7,506 nucleotides of DNA. Source: Bacteroidia bacterium. GTDB taxonomy: Bacteria; Bacteroidota; Bacteroidia; Bacteroidales; VadinHA17. Below the pieces are notes generated by a model that saw only the letters and a program-made list of their open reading frames with translations, searched no databases and had not been told where the DNA came from. Numbering within the stretch: the stretch's first letter is position 1; each line of letters begins with the position of its first letter. Position numbers and translations under genes: made by a program. The DNA lies in the NCBI GenBank assembly GCA_026391515.1, contig JAPLEC010000060.1:1-7506 (forward strand). Direction: 5' to 3'. This document shows positions 1-5,809 of the stretch, piece after piece.

Positions 1-87
1 CTTCTTGAAGAAAAAGAAAACCTGATCCTTCTTACCGAGTTAAAGCGTCTTTTCAGCAAACGCCAGTCGTGGAGCAATATCAGTTAA
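1..87 (+). CDS. 3' end of an unidentified gene (28 residues)
   Basis: An open frame enters from the left edge and stops at a TAA at 85-87. The visible tail has 28 residues. It begins LLEEKENLILLTELKRLF and ends QSWSNIS, a charged Leu/Glu/Lys stretch that looks helical followed by a polar end. I do not recognise the family, and 28 residues are too few to assign one. Its reality as a gene end rests only on the open frame and on codon use resembling the neighbouring genes. The next gene on this strand starts about 275 nt downstream, beyond a hairpin-rich repeat, so this gene is probably not part of the Rnf operon. Confidence 0.5.
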   Translation, partial: LLEEKENLILLTELKRLFSKRQSWSNIS

Positions 88-137
88 GGATTTAGCACCT
101 CCATGGATAAAGTTCATTGAAATCGACCTCTCCCCAA

Positions 138-159
138 CCCCTCCCCCAAGAGGGAGGGG
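138..159. repeat. Left hairpin of the REP-like pair
   Basis: An 8-bp perfect stem, CCCCTCCC (138-145) with GGGAGGGG (152-159), closes a 6-nt loop CCAAGA. It is followed by a short T run (CTTTG), so on the + strand it could contribute to termination of the upstream gene, although the T run is too short for a convincing intrinsic terminator. Confidence 0.7.
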
Positions 160-206
160 CTTTGATTTGATCTTTTGTAACGAATGAATTAATATATAAA
201 AAATTA

Positions 207-232
207 CCCCCTTCTCTCTTGGGAGAAGGGGG
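207..232. repeat. Right hairpin of the REP-like pair
   Basis: A 10-bp perfect stem, CCCCCTTCTC (207-216) with GAGAAGGGGG (223-232), closes a 6-nt loop TCTTGG. Read on the minus strand the loop is CCAAGA, identical to the loop of the left hairpin, which shows the two units are inverted copies of each other. Confidence 0.7.
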
Positions 233-272
233 CAAGGGGGATGAGGTCGATATTATTTAAAATCAGAATAAA

Positions 273-290
273 TTATGAAAACGTTCATAA
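273..290. promoter_or_regulatory. 18-bp palindrome, candidate operator (Rex-like or CRP/FNR-like)
   Basis: TTATGAAAACGTTCATAA is a perfect inverted repeat with 7-bp arms around 4 nt. The 7-4-7 geometry and the TTnTGAAnnnnTTCAnAA layout resemble the operator of Rex, the NADH/NAD+-sensing repressor (TTGTGAAnnnnTTCACAA), but differ at the third position of each arm. The centre lies about 60 nt upstream of the start site expected from the -7 box at 329-336. That distance would also suit a class I activator of the CRP/FNR family. The palindrome is seen directly; the regulator is inference. Confidence 0.4.
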
Positions 291-299
291 ATCCTGATA

Positions 300-318
300 A
301 AAAACAGTTACTGTTTTT
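300..318. promoter_or_regulatory. 19-bp palindrome overlapping the expected -33 region
   Basis: AAAAACAGTTACTGTTTTT is a perfect inverted repeat with 9-bp arms around a single T. It ends 10 nt before the candidate -7 box and covers the place where the -33 element of a Bacteroidota promoter would lie. A protein bound here would be expected to affect polymerase access directly. As RNA, the 1-nt centre makes a stable hairpin unlikely unless several central pairs open, so a DNA-level operator is the better reading. The regulator is unknown. Confidence 0.4.
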
Positions 319-328
319 ATAGTAATCT

Positions 329-336
329 TAATTTTG
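329..336 (+). promoter_or_regulatory. Candidate -7 box of the Rnf operon promoter
   Basis: TAATTTTG matches the Bacteroidota primary-sigma -7 consensus TAnnTTTG at every fixed position. It lies 26 nt before the rseC ATG, leaving a short leader. I see no good TTTG/TTG -33 element at the usual distance; that region is occupied by the palindrome at 300-318. This fits a regulated or activator-dependent promoter, though a chance match in AT-rich DNA is possible. Confidence 0.45.
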
Positions 337-361
337 CGGTTTGAAATTCCAGGGGTAACCC

Positions 362-784
362 ATGATAAAGTCAGAAAATTTTGAAAGTATTGAGCATGAC
401 GGTGTTGTTCAGAAATCTGATAACAATTCTGTCTCTGTAATAATATCCGTAGAATCTGCATGTTCAGGATGTCATGCAGAAAGCTTATGTTCATTATCGG
501 GCACAGAAGAAAAGATTGTCGAGGTTTCAGGTTTCTATAATTTAGCCCCCGGAGATAATGTTACTGTCGTAATGAAAAAATCTTCAGGGTACAAAGCGCT
601 GCTCCTGGGTTATATTTTTCCTTTGATCCTTTTAATGGTCATTCTGATAATCCTTGCCTCTTCGTCAGTTCCTGAACTTACTGCAGGGCTTGCATCGATT
701 GCAGCACTTATACCCTACTATCTGATACTCTGGTTTTTCAGAAAACGAATAAATAATAAATTCACGTTCACTATAAAAGTTTGA
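362..784 (+). CDS. rseC: RseC/MucC family membrane protein, Rnf-associated
   Basis: A 140-residue protein of the RseC/MucC family (positive regulator of sigma E / SoxR-reducing system). The cytoplasmic N-terminal part holds the family's cysteine cluster, C34-x2-C37-x5-C43, in ESACSGCHAESLC, followed by a small beta-rich segment ending near residue 70. Two hydrophobic segments follow, about residues 78-100 and 104-126, then a short basic tail. Length and layout match the family. In E. coli, RseC works with the Rsx (Rnf) complex in keeping SoxR reduced; in Bacteroidota an rseC gene commonly opens the rnf operon, and its exact role there is not settled. The cysteines suggest a redox or metal-binding role. 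It starts at the first ATG after the candidate promoter, has no Shine-Dalgarno sequence, and ends 3 nt before rnfB. Confidence 0.9.
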   Translation: MIKSENFESIEHDGVVQKSDNNSVSVIISVESACSGCHAESLCSLSGTEEKIVEVSGFYNLAPGDNVTVVMKKSSGYKALLLGYIFPLILLMVILIILASSSVPELTAGLASIAALIPYYLILWFFRKRINNKFTFTIKV

Positions 785-787
785 TTA

Positions 788-1651
788 ATGAGCTCCACAG
801 TTCTTATAACTATAATAAGTCTTAGTCTTCTTGCTCTGATATCGGCAGTGATACTTTATTTTATCGCACAGAAATTCAAAATTTTTGAAGATCCAAGGAT
901 TGACGAGGTGCAGGCTGTTCTTCCGGCAGCAAACTGCGGAGGCTGCGGTTTTGCAGGATGTCGGAATTTTGCAGAAGCTCTCGTCAAAGCAGAGACTTTT
1001 GAAGGCTTGAACTGTCCTGTCGGTGGAGCGGTAACAATGGAGCAGGCAGCAAAAATTCTCGGGAAAGCGGCTCCTGTCGTTGAGCAAACGGTTGCAGTTC
1101 TGCTTTGCAACGGGACTCCTGAATTCCGGCCGCGAACTTCAAAATATGACGGAGTTCCGGATTGCCGTATTGCTCACAATTTATATATCGGGGAAACTGA
1201 TTGCAGTTATGGCTGTCTTAGCCTCGCTGATTGTGTGAGAGCATGTGCATTTGATGCAATGTATATGAATTCCGAAACGGGCCTTCCGGTCATTATCGAT
1301 GATAAATGCGTCTCATGCGGAGCCTGTGTAAAAGCCTGTCCAAGACATATTATTGAACTCAGGAAGAAGGCCAAGAAAGACCGAAAAATTTATGTCGCAT
1401 GCTCCAATTGTGATAAGGGGGGTCCGGCCAGAAGAGCCTGTAAAGTTGCCTGCATTGCATGCAACAAATGTTACAATGTTTGCGAATTCAATGCAATAAC
1501 AATTGAGAACAACCTTGCATATATTGATGCGTTCAAATGCACTTTCTGCAGGAAATGTGTCACGGAGTGTCCGACAAACTGCATTATTGAGCTTAATTTT
1601 CCTCCGCGAAAACCGAAGGTTGAAGCTCAGGCTGAAACTGTTGCAACTTAA
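788..1651 (+). CDS. rnfB: Rnf complex subunit B, multi-cluster iron-sulfur protein
   Basis: A 287-residue RnfB, the probable entry point for electrons from reduced ferredoxin. Residues 4-26 form one N-terminal membrane anchor. Next comes the RnfB-specific [4Fe-4S] motif, NCGGCGFAGC with C50, C53, C58 and distal C76. Ferredoxin-type motifs follow: C139/C143/C149/C153 paired with C174/C177/C180/C184, and C222/C225/C228/C232 paired with C251/C254/C257/C261. Further cysteines are C107, C126, C205, C208, C218 and C265, giving 26 in all. This is the long type of RnfB, as in clostridia and Bacteroidota, not the ~190-residue proteobacterial form. The Pro that often follows the last Cys of a ferredoxin motif is replaced at C153 (Ala) and C232 (Glu), a mild variation. 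The ATG lies 3 nt after the rseC stop, so the two genes are likely translationally coupled. Confidence 0.97.
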   Translation: MSSTVLITIISLSLLALISAVILYFIAQKFKIFEDPRIDEVQAVLPAANCGGCGFAGCRNFAEALVKAETFEGLNCPVGGAVTMEQAAKILGKAAPVVEQTVAVLLCNGTPEFRPRTSKYDGVPDCRIAHNLYIGETDCSYGCLSLADCVRACAFDAMYMNSETGLPVIIDDKCVSCGACVKACPRHIIELRKKAKKDRKIYVACSNCDKGGPARRACKVACIACNKCYNVCEFNAITIENNLAYIDAFKCTFCRKCVTECPTNCIIELNFPPRKPKVEAQAETVAT

Positions 1652-1684
1652 ATCAGATGTTTAATTTTAAATAATATAATTACG

Positions 1685-3019
1685 TTGAAGACATTCCCCA
1701 TAGGAGGCGTTCATCCACCTGAAAACAAGCTGACAGCCGGCTGTGTAATTCAGCAACTACCTGTTCCACAGAGTGTTGCAATACCTATTTTGCAGCATAT
1801 CGGTACTCCTGCAACAGTTATCGTCAATAAAGGTGATACAGTGAAAACAGGTCAGGTAATAGCTGCATCCAAAGGCATTGTATCGACAAACATTCATTCT
1901 TCAGTCTCGGGTAAGGTGAACAAGATTGATACAATCATTGATACGACAGGATATAAGCAAACAGCAGTTTTTATTGATGTTCAGGGAGATGAGTGGGTAG
2001 ATACAATCGACAGAAGTGATGAAATACTTACCGACATAAAGCTCTCTTCCGAAGAAATAATCAAGAGATGTCTGGAATCAGGTATAGTCGGGTTGGGAGG
2101 CGCAACCTTCCCATCGCATGTTAAGCTTACTGTTCCTTCAGGAAAAAAATGTGATGTACTTATTATAAACGGTGCTGAGTGTGAGCCTTATCTCACATCA
2201 GATCATCGTATTATGCTTGAAAGAGGTGAACAGTTCCTGATTGGTGTTACAATTCTTATGAAAGCTCTGAAAGTAACCAGGTCTATGATCGGAATTGAGA
2301 GCAATAAAACTGATGCGATTGAACATCTTACAAATCTGGCAACTGCATTTCAGGGAATCACGGTGCATCCATTGAAAGTTAAATATCCCCAGGGCGCTGA
2401 AAAACAACTCATCAAGGCTCTGATCAACAGGGAGGTTCCTTCCGGTCGTCTCCCGCTTGACGTAAATACAGTCGTCCATAACGTTGGAACTGCTTTTGCA
2501 GTGTATGAAGCAGTTCAGAAGAATAAACCGCTGTTCGAAAGAGTTGTTACGATAACAGGAAAATCACTTTCAAAGCCTGGTAACTATTTTGTCAGGATCG
2601 GTACTCCGGTCAGCAAACTTATCGAAGCGGCAGGCGGATTGCCTGAAGATACAGGGAAGATTGTATCAGGAGGTCCTATGATGGGCAAGTCTTTAAATAA
2701 CACGGAAGTTCCGATAGTTAAAGGAACATCCGGAATCATTTTGTTTCCTGAGAGCGAGTCGGAACGAATGCAATCAGAATCATGCATCAGGTGCGCAAAA
2801 TGTATTTCAGCATGTGCTCTTAATCTTGAGCCATATCTTCTTATGACCCTTTCAGAAAAGGGATTATTCGAAAGAGCTGAAAAAGAGAGAATTACAGATT
2901 GCATGGAATGCGGATCATGCAGTTACATCTGCCCGGCACAACGTCCGCTTCTGGATTATATCCGCCTGGGAAAATCTACAGTAATTAAAATGGCCCGCGA
3001 AAGGGTTGTAAAAAAATAA
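1685..3019 (+). CDS. rnfC: Rnf complex subunit C, FMN/iron-sulfur NAD-binding subunit
   Basis: A 444-residue RnfC, the peripheral subunit that passes electrons to NAD+. It opens with the family signature GGVHPPENK (residues 7-15). A biotinyl/lipoyl-like barrel region follows, then the glycine-rich GLGGATFPSHVKL (136-148) and INGAECEPYLTSDHR (162-176), which resemble the FMN/NADH site of the complex I 51-kDa subunit. Two [4Fe-4S] motifs lie at C367/C370/C373/C377 and C406/C409/C412/C416. The C-terminus is short, without the long repeat extension of E. coli RsxC. The start is taken as TTG because it places the family's usual N-terminus (KTFPIGGVHPPE) at the beginning and there is no in-frame ATG between the rnfB stop and residue 177. 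The frame is open back to the rnfB stop, so an ATT or other rare start slightly upstream cannot be excluded. No Shine-Dalgarno sequence is seen. Confidence 0.96.
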   Translation: MKTFPIGGVHPPENKLTAGCVIQQLPVPQSVAIPILQHIGTPATVIVNKGDTVKTGQVIAASKGIVSTNIHSSVSGKVNKIDTIIDTTGYKQTAVFIDVQGDEWVDTIDRSDEILTDIKLSSEEIIKRCLESGIVGLGGATFPSHVKLTVPSGKKCDVLIINGAECEPYLTSDHRIMLERGEQFLIGVTILMKALKVTRSMIGIESNKTDAIEHLTNLATAFQGITVHPLKVKYPQGAEKQLIKALINREVPSGRLPLDVNTVVHNVGTAFAVYEAVQKNKPLFERVVTITGKSLSKPGNYFVRIGTPVSKLIEAAGGLPEDTGKIVSGGPMMGKSLNNTEVPIVKGTSGIILFPESESERMQSESCIRCAKCISACALNLEPYLLMTLSEKGLFERAEKERITDCMECGSCSYICPAQRPLLDYIRLGKSTVIKMARERVVKK

Positions 3020-3036
3020 GTCTTATAATATCTGAC

Positions 3037-4038
3037 ATGAGCAATTTACTTAATGTATCACTATCGCCCCATACTCATGGAAAGGAGACAACCAGGAAGC
3101 TGATGTTTGGAGTCGTGATTGCCCTTCTTCCGGCGCTTTTTACATCAATCTATTATTTTGGCATCGGAGCAATAATTGTGACTGCCACTTCCATAATCTC
3201 ATGCGTGTTGTTTGAATACCTGATCCAGAGATTCATTTTCAAAAAACCTATTTCAATTACTGATGGATCAGCCCTGGTCACAGGCCTGCTTCTGGCCTTC
3301 AACGTACCATCAAATATTCCGGTATTTATTATAGTCATAGGCAGCTTTATTTCAATTGCTGTTGCAAAAATGACTTTCGGCGGACTCGGGAACAACCCAT
3401 TTAATCCTGCACTTGTAGGGCGCGTTTTCATGCTGATATCATTTCCAAGGCAAATGACAACCTGGCCTATCCCGGCAGGATTAAGTACAAAATATATTGA
3501 TGCAGTAACAGGAGCAACGCCCCTTGCGATTATCAAAGAAGGTCTTAAAAACGGGGAATCAATCTCGCAATTGATGACGCAGATCCCGACTCCTGTCCAG
3601 ATGTTTCTTGGCAAGATGGGTGGTTCATTGGGAGAGGTTGCAGCTATAGCACTGCTCATAGGATTTGTCTATCTTCTTGTAAAAAAGATAATTACATGGC
3701 ATATACCGGTTTCTGTAATCGGGAGCATGGCAATCTTTACAACAATATTATGGCTTATCAATCCTGAAAAAAATGCTGATCCGATGTTCCATATTCTTGC
3801 AGGCGGCGTATTGCTGGGTGCAATTTTCATGGCGACAGATTATGTAACATCGCCAATGAATCCTAAGGCGATGATAATTTACGGGTGCGGCATCGGAATC
3901 CTGACTGTCATAATCAGGGTTTGGGGAGCATACCCTGAAGGTGTATCTTTTGCAATACTTCTCATGAACGCATTTGTCCCGCTTATGAATGCATATATTA
4001 AACCTAAAAGATTTGGTGAGGAGGTAAAAAATGGCTAA
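3037..4038 (+). CDS. rnfD: Rnf complex subunit D, FMN-carrying membrane subunit
   Basis: A 333-residue RnfD, homologous to NqrB, a polytopic inner-membrane subunit with about nine or ten hydrophobic segments. The covalent FMN site is visible as DAVTGATPL (155-163), with T161 the expected flavinylated threonine. Other family signatures are TDGSALVTGLLL (75-86), GGLGNNPFNPALVGR (115-129), FMATDYVTSPMNP (264-276) and PEGVSFAILLMNAFVPLMN (300-318). RnfD is thought to take part in ion translocation. The ATG is 17 nt after the rnfC stop, with no recognisable ribosome-binding site. Its last codons contain the strong ribosome-binding site of rnfG, and the two genes overlap by 8 nt. Confidence 0.97.
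   Translation: MSNLLNVSLSPHTHGKETTRKLMFGVVIALLPALFTSIYYFGIGAIIVTATSIISCVLFEYLIQRFIFKKPISITDGSALVTGLLLAFNVPSNIPVFIIVIGSFISIAVAKMTFGGLGNNPFNPALVGRVFMLISFPRQMTTWPIPAGLSTKYIDAVTGATPLAIIKEGLKNGESISQLMTQIPTPVQMFLGKMGGSLGEVAAIALLIGFVYLLVKKIITWHIPVSVIGSMAIFTTILWLINPEKNADPMFHILAGGVLLGAIFMATDYVTSPMNPKAMIIYGCGIGILTVIIRVWGAYPEGVSFAILLMNAFVPLMNAYIKPKRFGEEVKNG
4018..4025 (+). promoter_or_regulatory. Strong Shine-Dalgarno for rnfG inside rnfD
   Basis: GAGGAGGT contains a full AGGAGG (4019-4024) six nt before the rnfG ATG at 4031. It also encodes the Glu-Glu-Val near the RnfD C-terminus. It fixes the rnfG start and is unusual for an operon whose other genes, apart from rnfE, lack such a site. Confidence 0.85.
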
Positions 4039-4606
4039 AACCGAATCGACTTTTAAAAACATGGTGTTATCGCTGACCCTGATATCATTAGGAGCTTCAG
4101 CATGTCTTGGTTTTGTTTACGAGCTGACCAAGGAGCCTATTGCTCTATCTGTTCTGAATAAAAAGCTTGATGCGATCAGGCAGGTAGTACCGGAATTTAC
4201 AAATAATCCTAATGAGGAAATGTATCGTCTGCCAACCGGAGAGGGCGATAGTCTCGATATCTATCCTGCAAAAAAAGATGGTCAGATAGTTGGTTATGCA
4301 GTCAGTACATATTCAAAGACAGCTTTCAGCGGAAACATAAGTCTGATGGCAGGCTTTAAGCCGGATGGTACTATCCTGAATATTAAAGTACTTGAGCAGA
4401 AAGAGACTCCCGGTCTTGGAACAAAAATGACAGAGCATGGATTCAAGGATCAGTTCAATAATAAAAATCCCGCGCAGTTCCATCTGAAAGTAAAAAAAGA
4501 TGGCGGCCAGGTGGATGCGATAACAGCAGCTACAATTAGTTCAAGAGCATTTTGCGATGCAGTTCAGCGTGCATATAATACATTGCAGAAAGGAGGTCAG
4601 AAATGA
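4031..4606 (+). CDS. rnfG: Rnf complex subunit G, periplasmic FMN subunit
   Basis: A 191-residue RnfG, homologous to NqrC. One membrane anchor near the N-terminus (about residues 10-31) leads into a periplasmic FMN-binding domain. The flavinylation motif is DAITAATISS (162-171), with T168 the expected FMN-bearing threonine; the commoner SGAT/TGAT form appears here as TAAT. A second conserved element is ETPGLGTKM (125-133). Covalent attachment requires an ApbE-type flavin transferase, which is not encoded in this window. The start overlaps the end of rnfD by 8 nt and is preceded by AGGAGG at ideal spacing. The stop overlaps the rnfE start as ATGA. Confidence 0.97.
   Translation: MAKTESTFKNMVLSLTLISLGASACLGFVYELTKEPIALSVLNKKLDAIRQVVPEFTNNPNEEMYRLPTGEGDSLDIYPAKKDGQIVGYAVSTYSKTAFSGNISLMAGFKPDGTILNIKVLEQKETPGLGTKMTEHGFKDQFNNKNPAQFHLKVKKDGGQVDAITAATISSRAFCDAVQRAYNTLQKGGQK
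4591..4597 (+). promoter_or_regulatory. Strong Shine-Dalgarno for rnfE inside rnfG
   Basis: AGGAGGT, preceded by AA, lies six nt (from the end of AGGAGG) before the rnfE ATG at 4603. It encodes part of the Lys-Gly-Gly near the RnfG C-terminus. With the 4-nt ATGA overlap it forms a classical translational-coupling junction. Confidence 0.85.
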
Positions 4607-5184
4607 ATCAGCTTCAAAATTTAACAAAAGGTTTTTTTAAAGAGAATCCCATTCTTGTATTGGTGCTTGGGACCTGCCCTACCCTGGCAACTTCGTCTTC
4701 TGCATTAAATGGGATGGGTATGGGAATTGCCACTACATTTGTTCTGATCGGATCAAATGTTGTCATCTCGCTCCTGTCAAATGTAATTCCGGATAAAGTA
4801 AGAATACCCGCTTTTATTGTCGTTATAGCATCTTTTGTAACAGTGGTTGATCTGGTTATGCAGGCTTTTGTTCCTGCATTGTACGAGGCACTTGGAATTT
4901 TCATCCCCCTGATTGTAGTAAACTGCATCGTTCTTGGAAGAGCCGAAGCTTATGCCAGCAAAAACTCTGTATTTTCTTCCTTCATCGACGGACTTGGAAT
5001 GGGGCTTGGATTTACAATGGCGCTTGGAATTCTCGGCGCATTCCGGGAATTAGTAGGGAGCGGTTCAATATTAGGACATAAATTTATTTCCGGAGATGGT
5101 GTACTTGTGTTTATTCTTGCGCCTGGTGCATTCTGGGCTCTGGGTTACCTGATTGCTCTGATTAACCGGATAAAAAGAAGCTAA
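4603..5184 (+). CDS. rnfE: Rnf complex subunit E, membrane subunit
   Basis: A 193-residue integral membrane protein with about six hydrophobic segments, homologous to NqrD. The family's two conserved cysteines are present: C25 in VLGTCPTLATSS and C108 in IVVNCIVLGRAEAYA. With the equivalent cysteines of RnfA they are thought to hold a [2Fe-2S] cluster in the middle of the membrane. The motif LGRAEAYAS (111-119) and the loop GFTMALGILGAFRELVGSGS (136-155) separate it from its paralogue RnfA. The 4-nt overlap with rnfG and a strong Shine-Dalgarno fix the start. rnfA follows after 12 nt. Confidence 0.97.
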   Translation: MNQLQNLTKGFFKENPILVLVLGTCPTLATSSSALNGMGMGIATTFVLIGSNVVISLLSNVIPDKVRIPAFIVVIASFVTVVDLVMQAFVPALYEALGIFIPLIVVNCIVLGRAEAYASKNSVFSSFIDGLGMGLGFTMALGILGAFRELVGSGSILGHKFISGDGVLVFILAPGAFWALGYLIALINRIKRS

Positions 5185-5196
5185 AAAATAATTGAG

Positions 5197-5772
5197 ATGG
5201 AATACATATTAATCATAATATCAGCAGTTTTCATTAATAATGTGGTCCTTGCCCAGTTTCTTGGAATATGTCCTTTCCTGGGTGTATCAAATAAGGTCAA
5301 TACTGCTCTGGGGATGGCTGGAGCTGTTACTTTCGTCATTGTTCTTGCCACAATGGTAACCTACCTGATTCAGGTTTATGTGCTGAATAAGCTGGGCATT
5401 GCATTTATGCAGACTATAACTTTTATTCTTGTCATTGCCGCACTGGTACAAATGGTTGAGATAATCCTGAAAAAGATAAGCCAGCCGCTTTATCAGGCTC
5501 TTGGCATTTTCCTGCCGCTGATTACTACTAACTGTGCTGTTCTTGGCGTTGCTATCCTGGTAATTAAAAAGAATTACAACCTGCTTGAAGGGGTCGTATA
5601 CGGAGCATCTATTGCTGTCGGATTCGGGCTGGCATTAATCATTCTTGCAGGAATCAGGGAGCAGCTTGAACTCGTCAATATTCCGAAAGGGATGAAGGGT
5701 GTTCCGATTTCCCTGGTTATTGCCGGAATTCTTGCCCTTGCTTTCATGGGTTTCACAGGGATAGTAAAATAA
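5197..5772 (+). CDS. rnfA: Rnf complex subunit A, membrane subunit
   Basis: A 191-residue integral membrane protein with about six hydrophobic segments, homologous to NqrE and paralogous to RnfE. It begins MEYILIIISAVFINNVVLAQ, a highly typical RnfA N-terminus. The conserved cysteines are C25 in QFLGICPFLGVSN and C113 in TTNCAVLGVAI, the partners of the RnfE cysteines for the membrane [2Fe-2S] site. RnfA and RnfE are known to sit in opposite orientation in the membrane. It is the last rnf gene, so the order here is B-C-D-G-E-A. No intrinsic terminator is visible after its stop. Confidence 0.97.
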   Translation: MEYILIIISAVFINNVVLAQFLGICPFLGVSNKVNTALGMAGAVTFVIVLATMVTYLIQVYVLNKLGIAFMQTITFILVIAALVQMVEIILKKISQPLYQALGIFLPLITTNCAVLGVAILVIKKNYNLLEGVVYGASIAVGFGLALIILAGIREQLELVNIPKGMKGVPISLVIAGILALAFMGFTGIVK

Positions 5773-5777
5773 TTGGT

Positions 5778-5785
5778 TACTTTTG
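5778..5785 (+). promoter_or_regulatory. Candidate -7 box for the J-domain gene
   Basis: TACTTTTG matches the Bacteroidota -7 consensus TAnnTTTG and lies in the 37-nt gap between rnfA and the J-domain gene, 24 nt before the latter's ATG. The expected -33 region falls inside the end of rnfA and holds only a weak TTTC (5751-5754). Separate transcription of the J-domain gene is possible, but read-through from the rnf operon is not excluded because no terminator is seen. Confidence 0.35.
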
Positions 5786-5809
5786 TCATAATACCTTCAT
5801 CGGGTCATA

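Larger units (their letters stand above)
122..251. repeat. REP/BIME-like element: two inverted hairpin units
   Basis: The element is bounded by a perfect 9-bp inverted repeat, ATCGACCTC at 122-130 and GAGGTCGAT at 243-251. Inside each end is a C-rich/G-rich hairpin. When the right half is reverse-complemented it aligns with the left half over about 40 nt, sharing the 9-bp end, runs of C, and a CCCAAGAG core. The two halves are therefore diverged copies of one unit facing each other. They are separated by about 47 nt of AT-rich sequence. C-run hairpins of this style recur as intergenic repeats in many bacterial genomes, including Bacteroidota. No ORF and no clear target-site duplication is seen. 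It lies between the upstream gene end and the Rnf operon promoter region and could also act as a transcription barrier. Confidence 0.75.

Noticed and set aside
122..251. Possible CRISPR fragment from the repeated C-rich motif
   Set aside because: Only two units are present, in inverted rather than direct orientation, diverged, and with no equal-length spacers.
285..494. Minus-strand 69-codon frame covering the operon promoter
   Set aside because: It overlaps the palindromes, the -7 box and the start of rseC, with no domain or start signal.
785..1110. Two overlapping minus-strand open frames opposite the start of rnfB
   Set aside because: Both are antisense to the conserved RnfB anchor and first cluster motif, lack recognisable features, and overlap each other.
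2584..2904. Minus-strand 106-codon frame
   Set aside because: Antisense to rnfC including its first iron-sulfur motif; no independent support.
3153..3659. 168-codon open frame on the minus strand
   Set aside because: It lies wholly inside rnfD, whose product has unmistakable family motifs, and its translation shows no recognisable domain. It is a shadow of the sense codon pattern.
4614..4928. Minus-strand 104-codon frame
   Set aside because: Antisense to rnfE; low-complexity composition rich in Thr/Ile, as expected from the complement of a membrane-protein gene.
788..5772. Reading the operon as Na+-translocating NADH:quinone reductase (nqr)
   Set aside because: RnfB with its multi-cluster motif and RnfC with two ferredoxin motifs are specific to Rnf, and no nqrF or nqrA is present.
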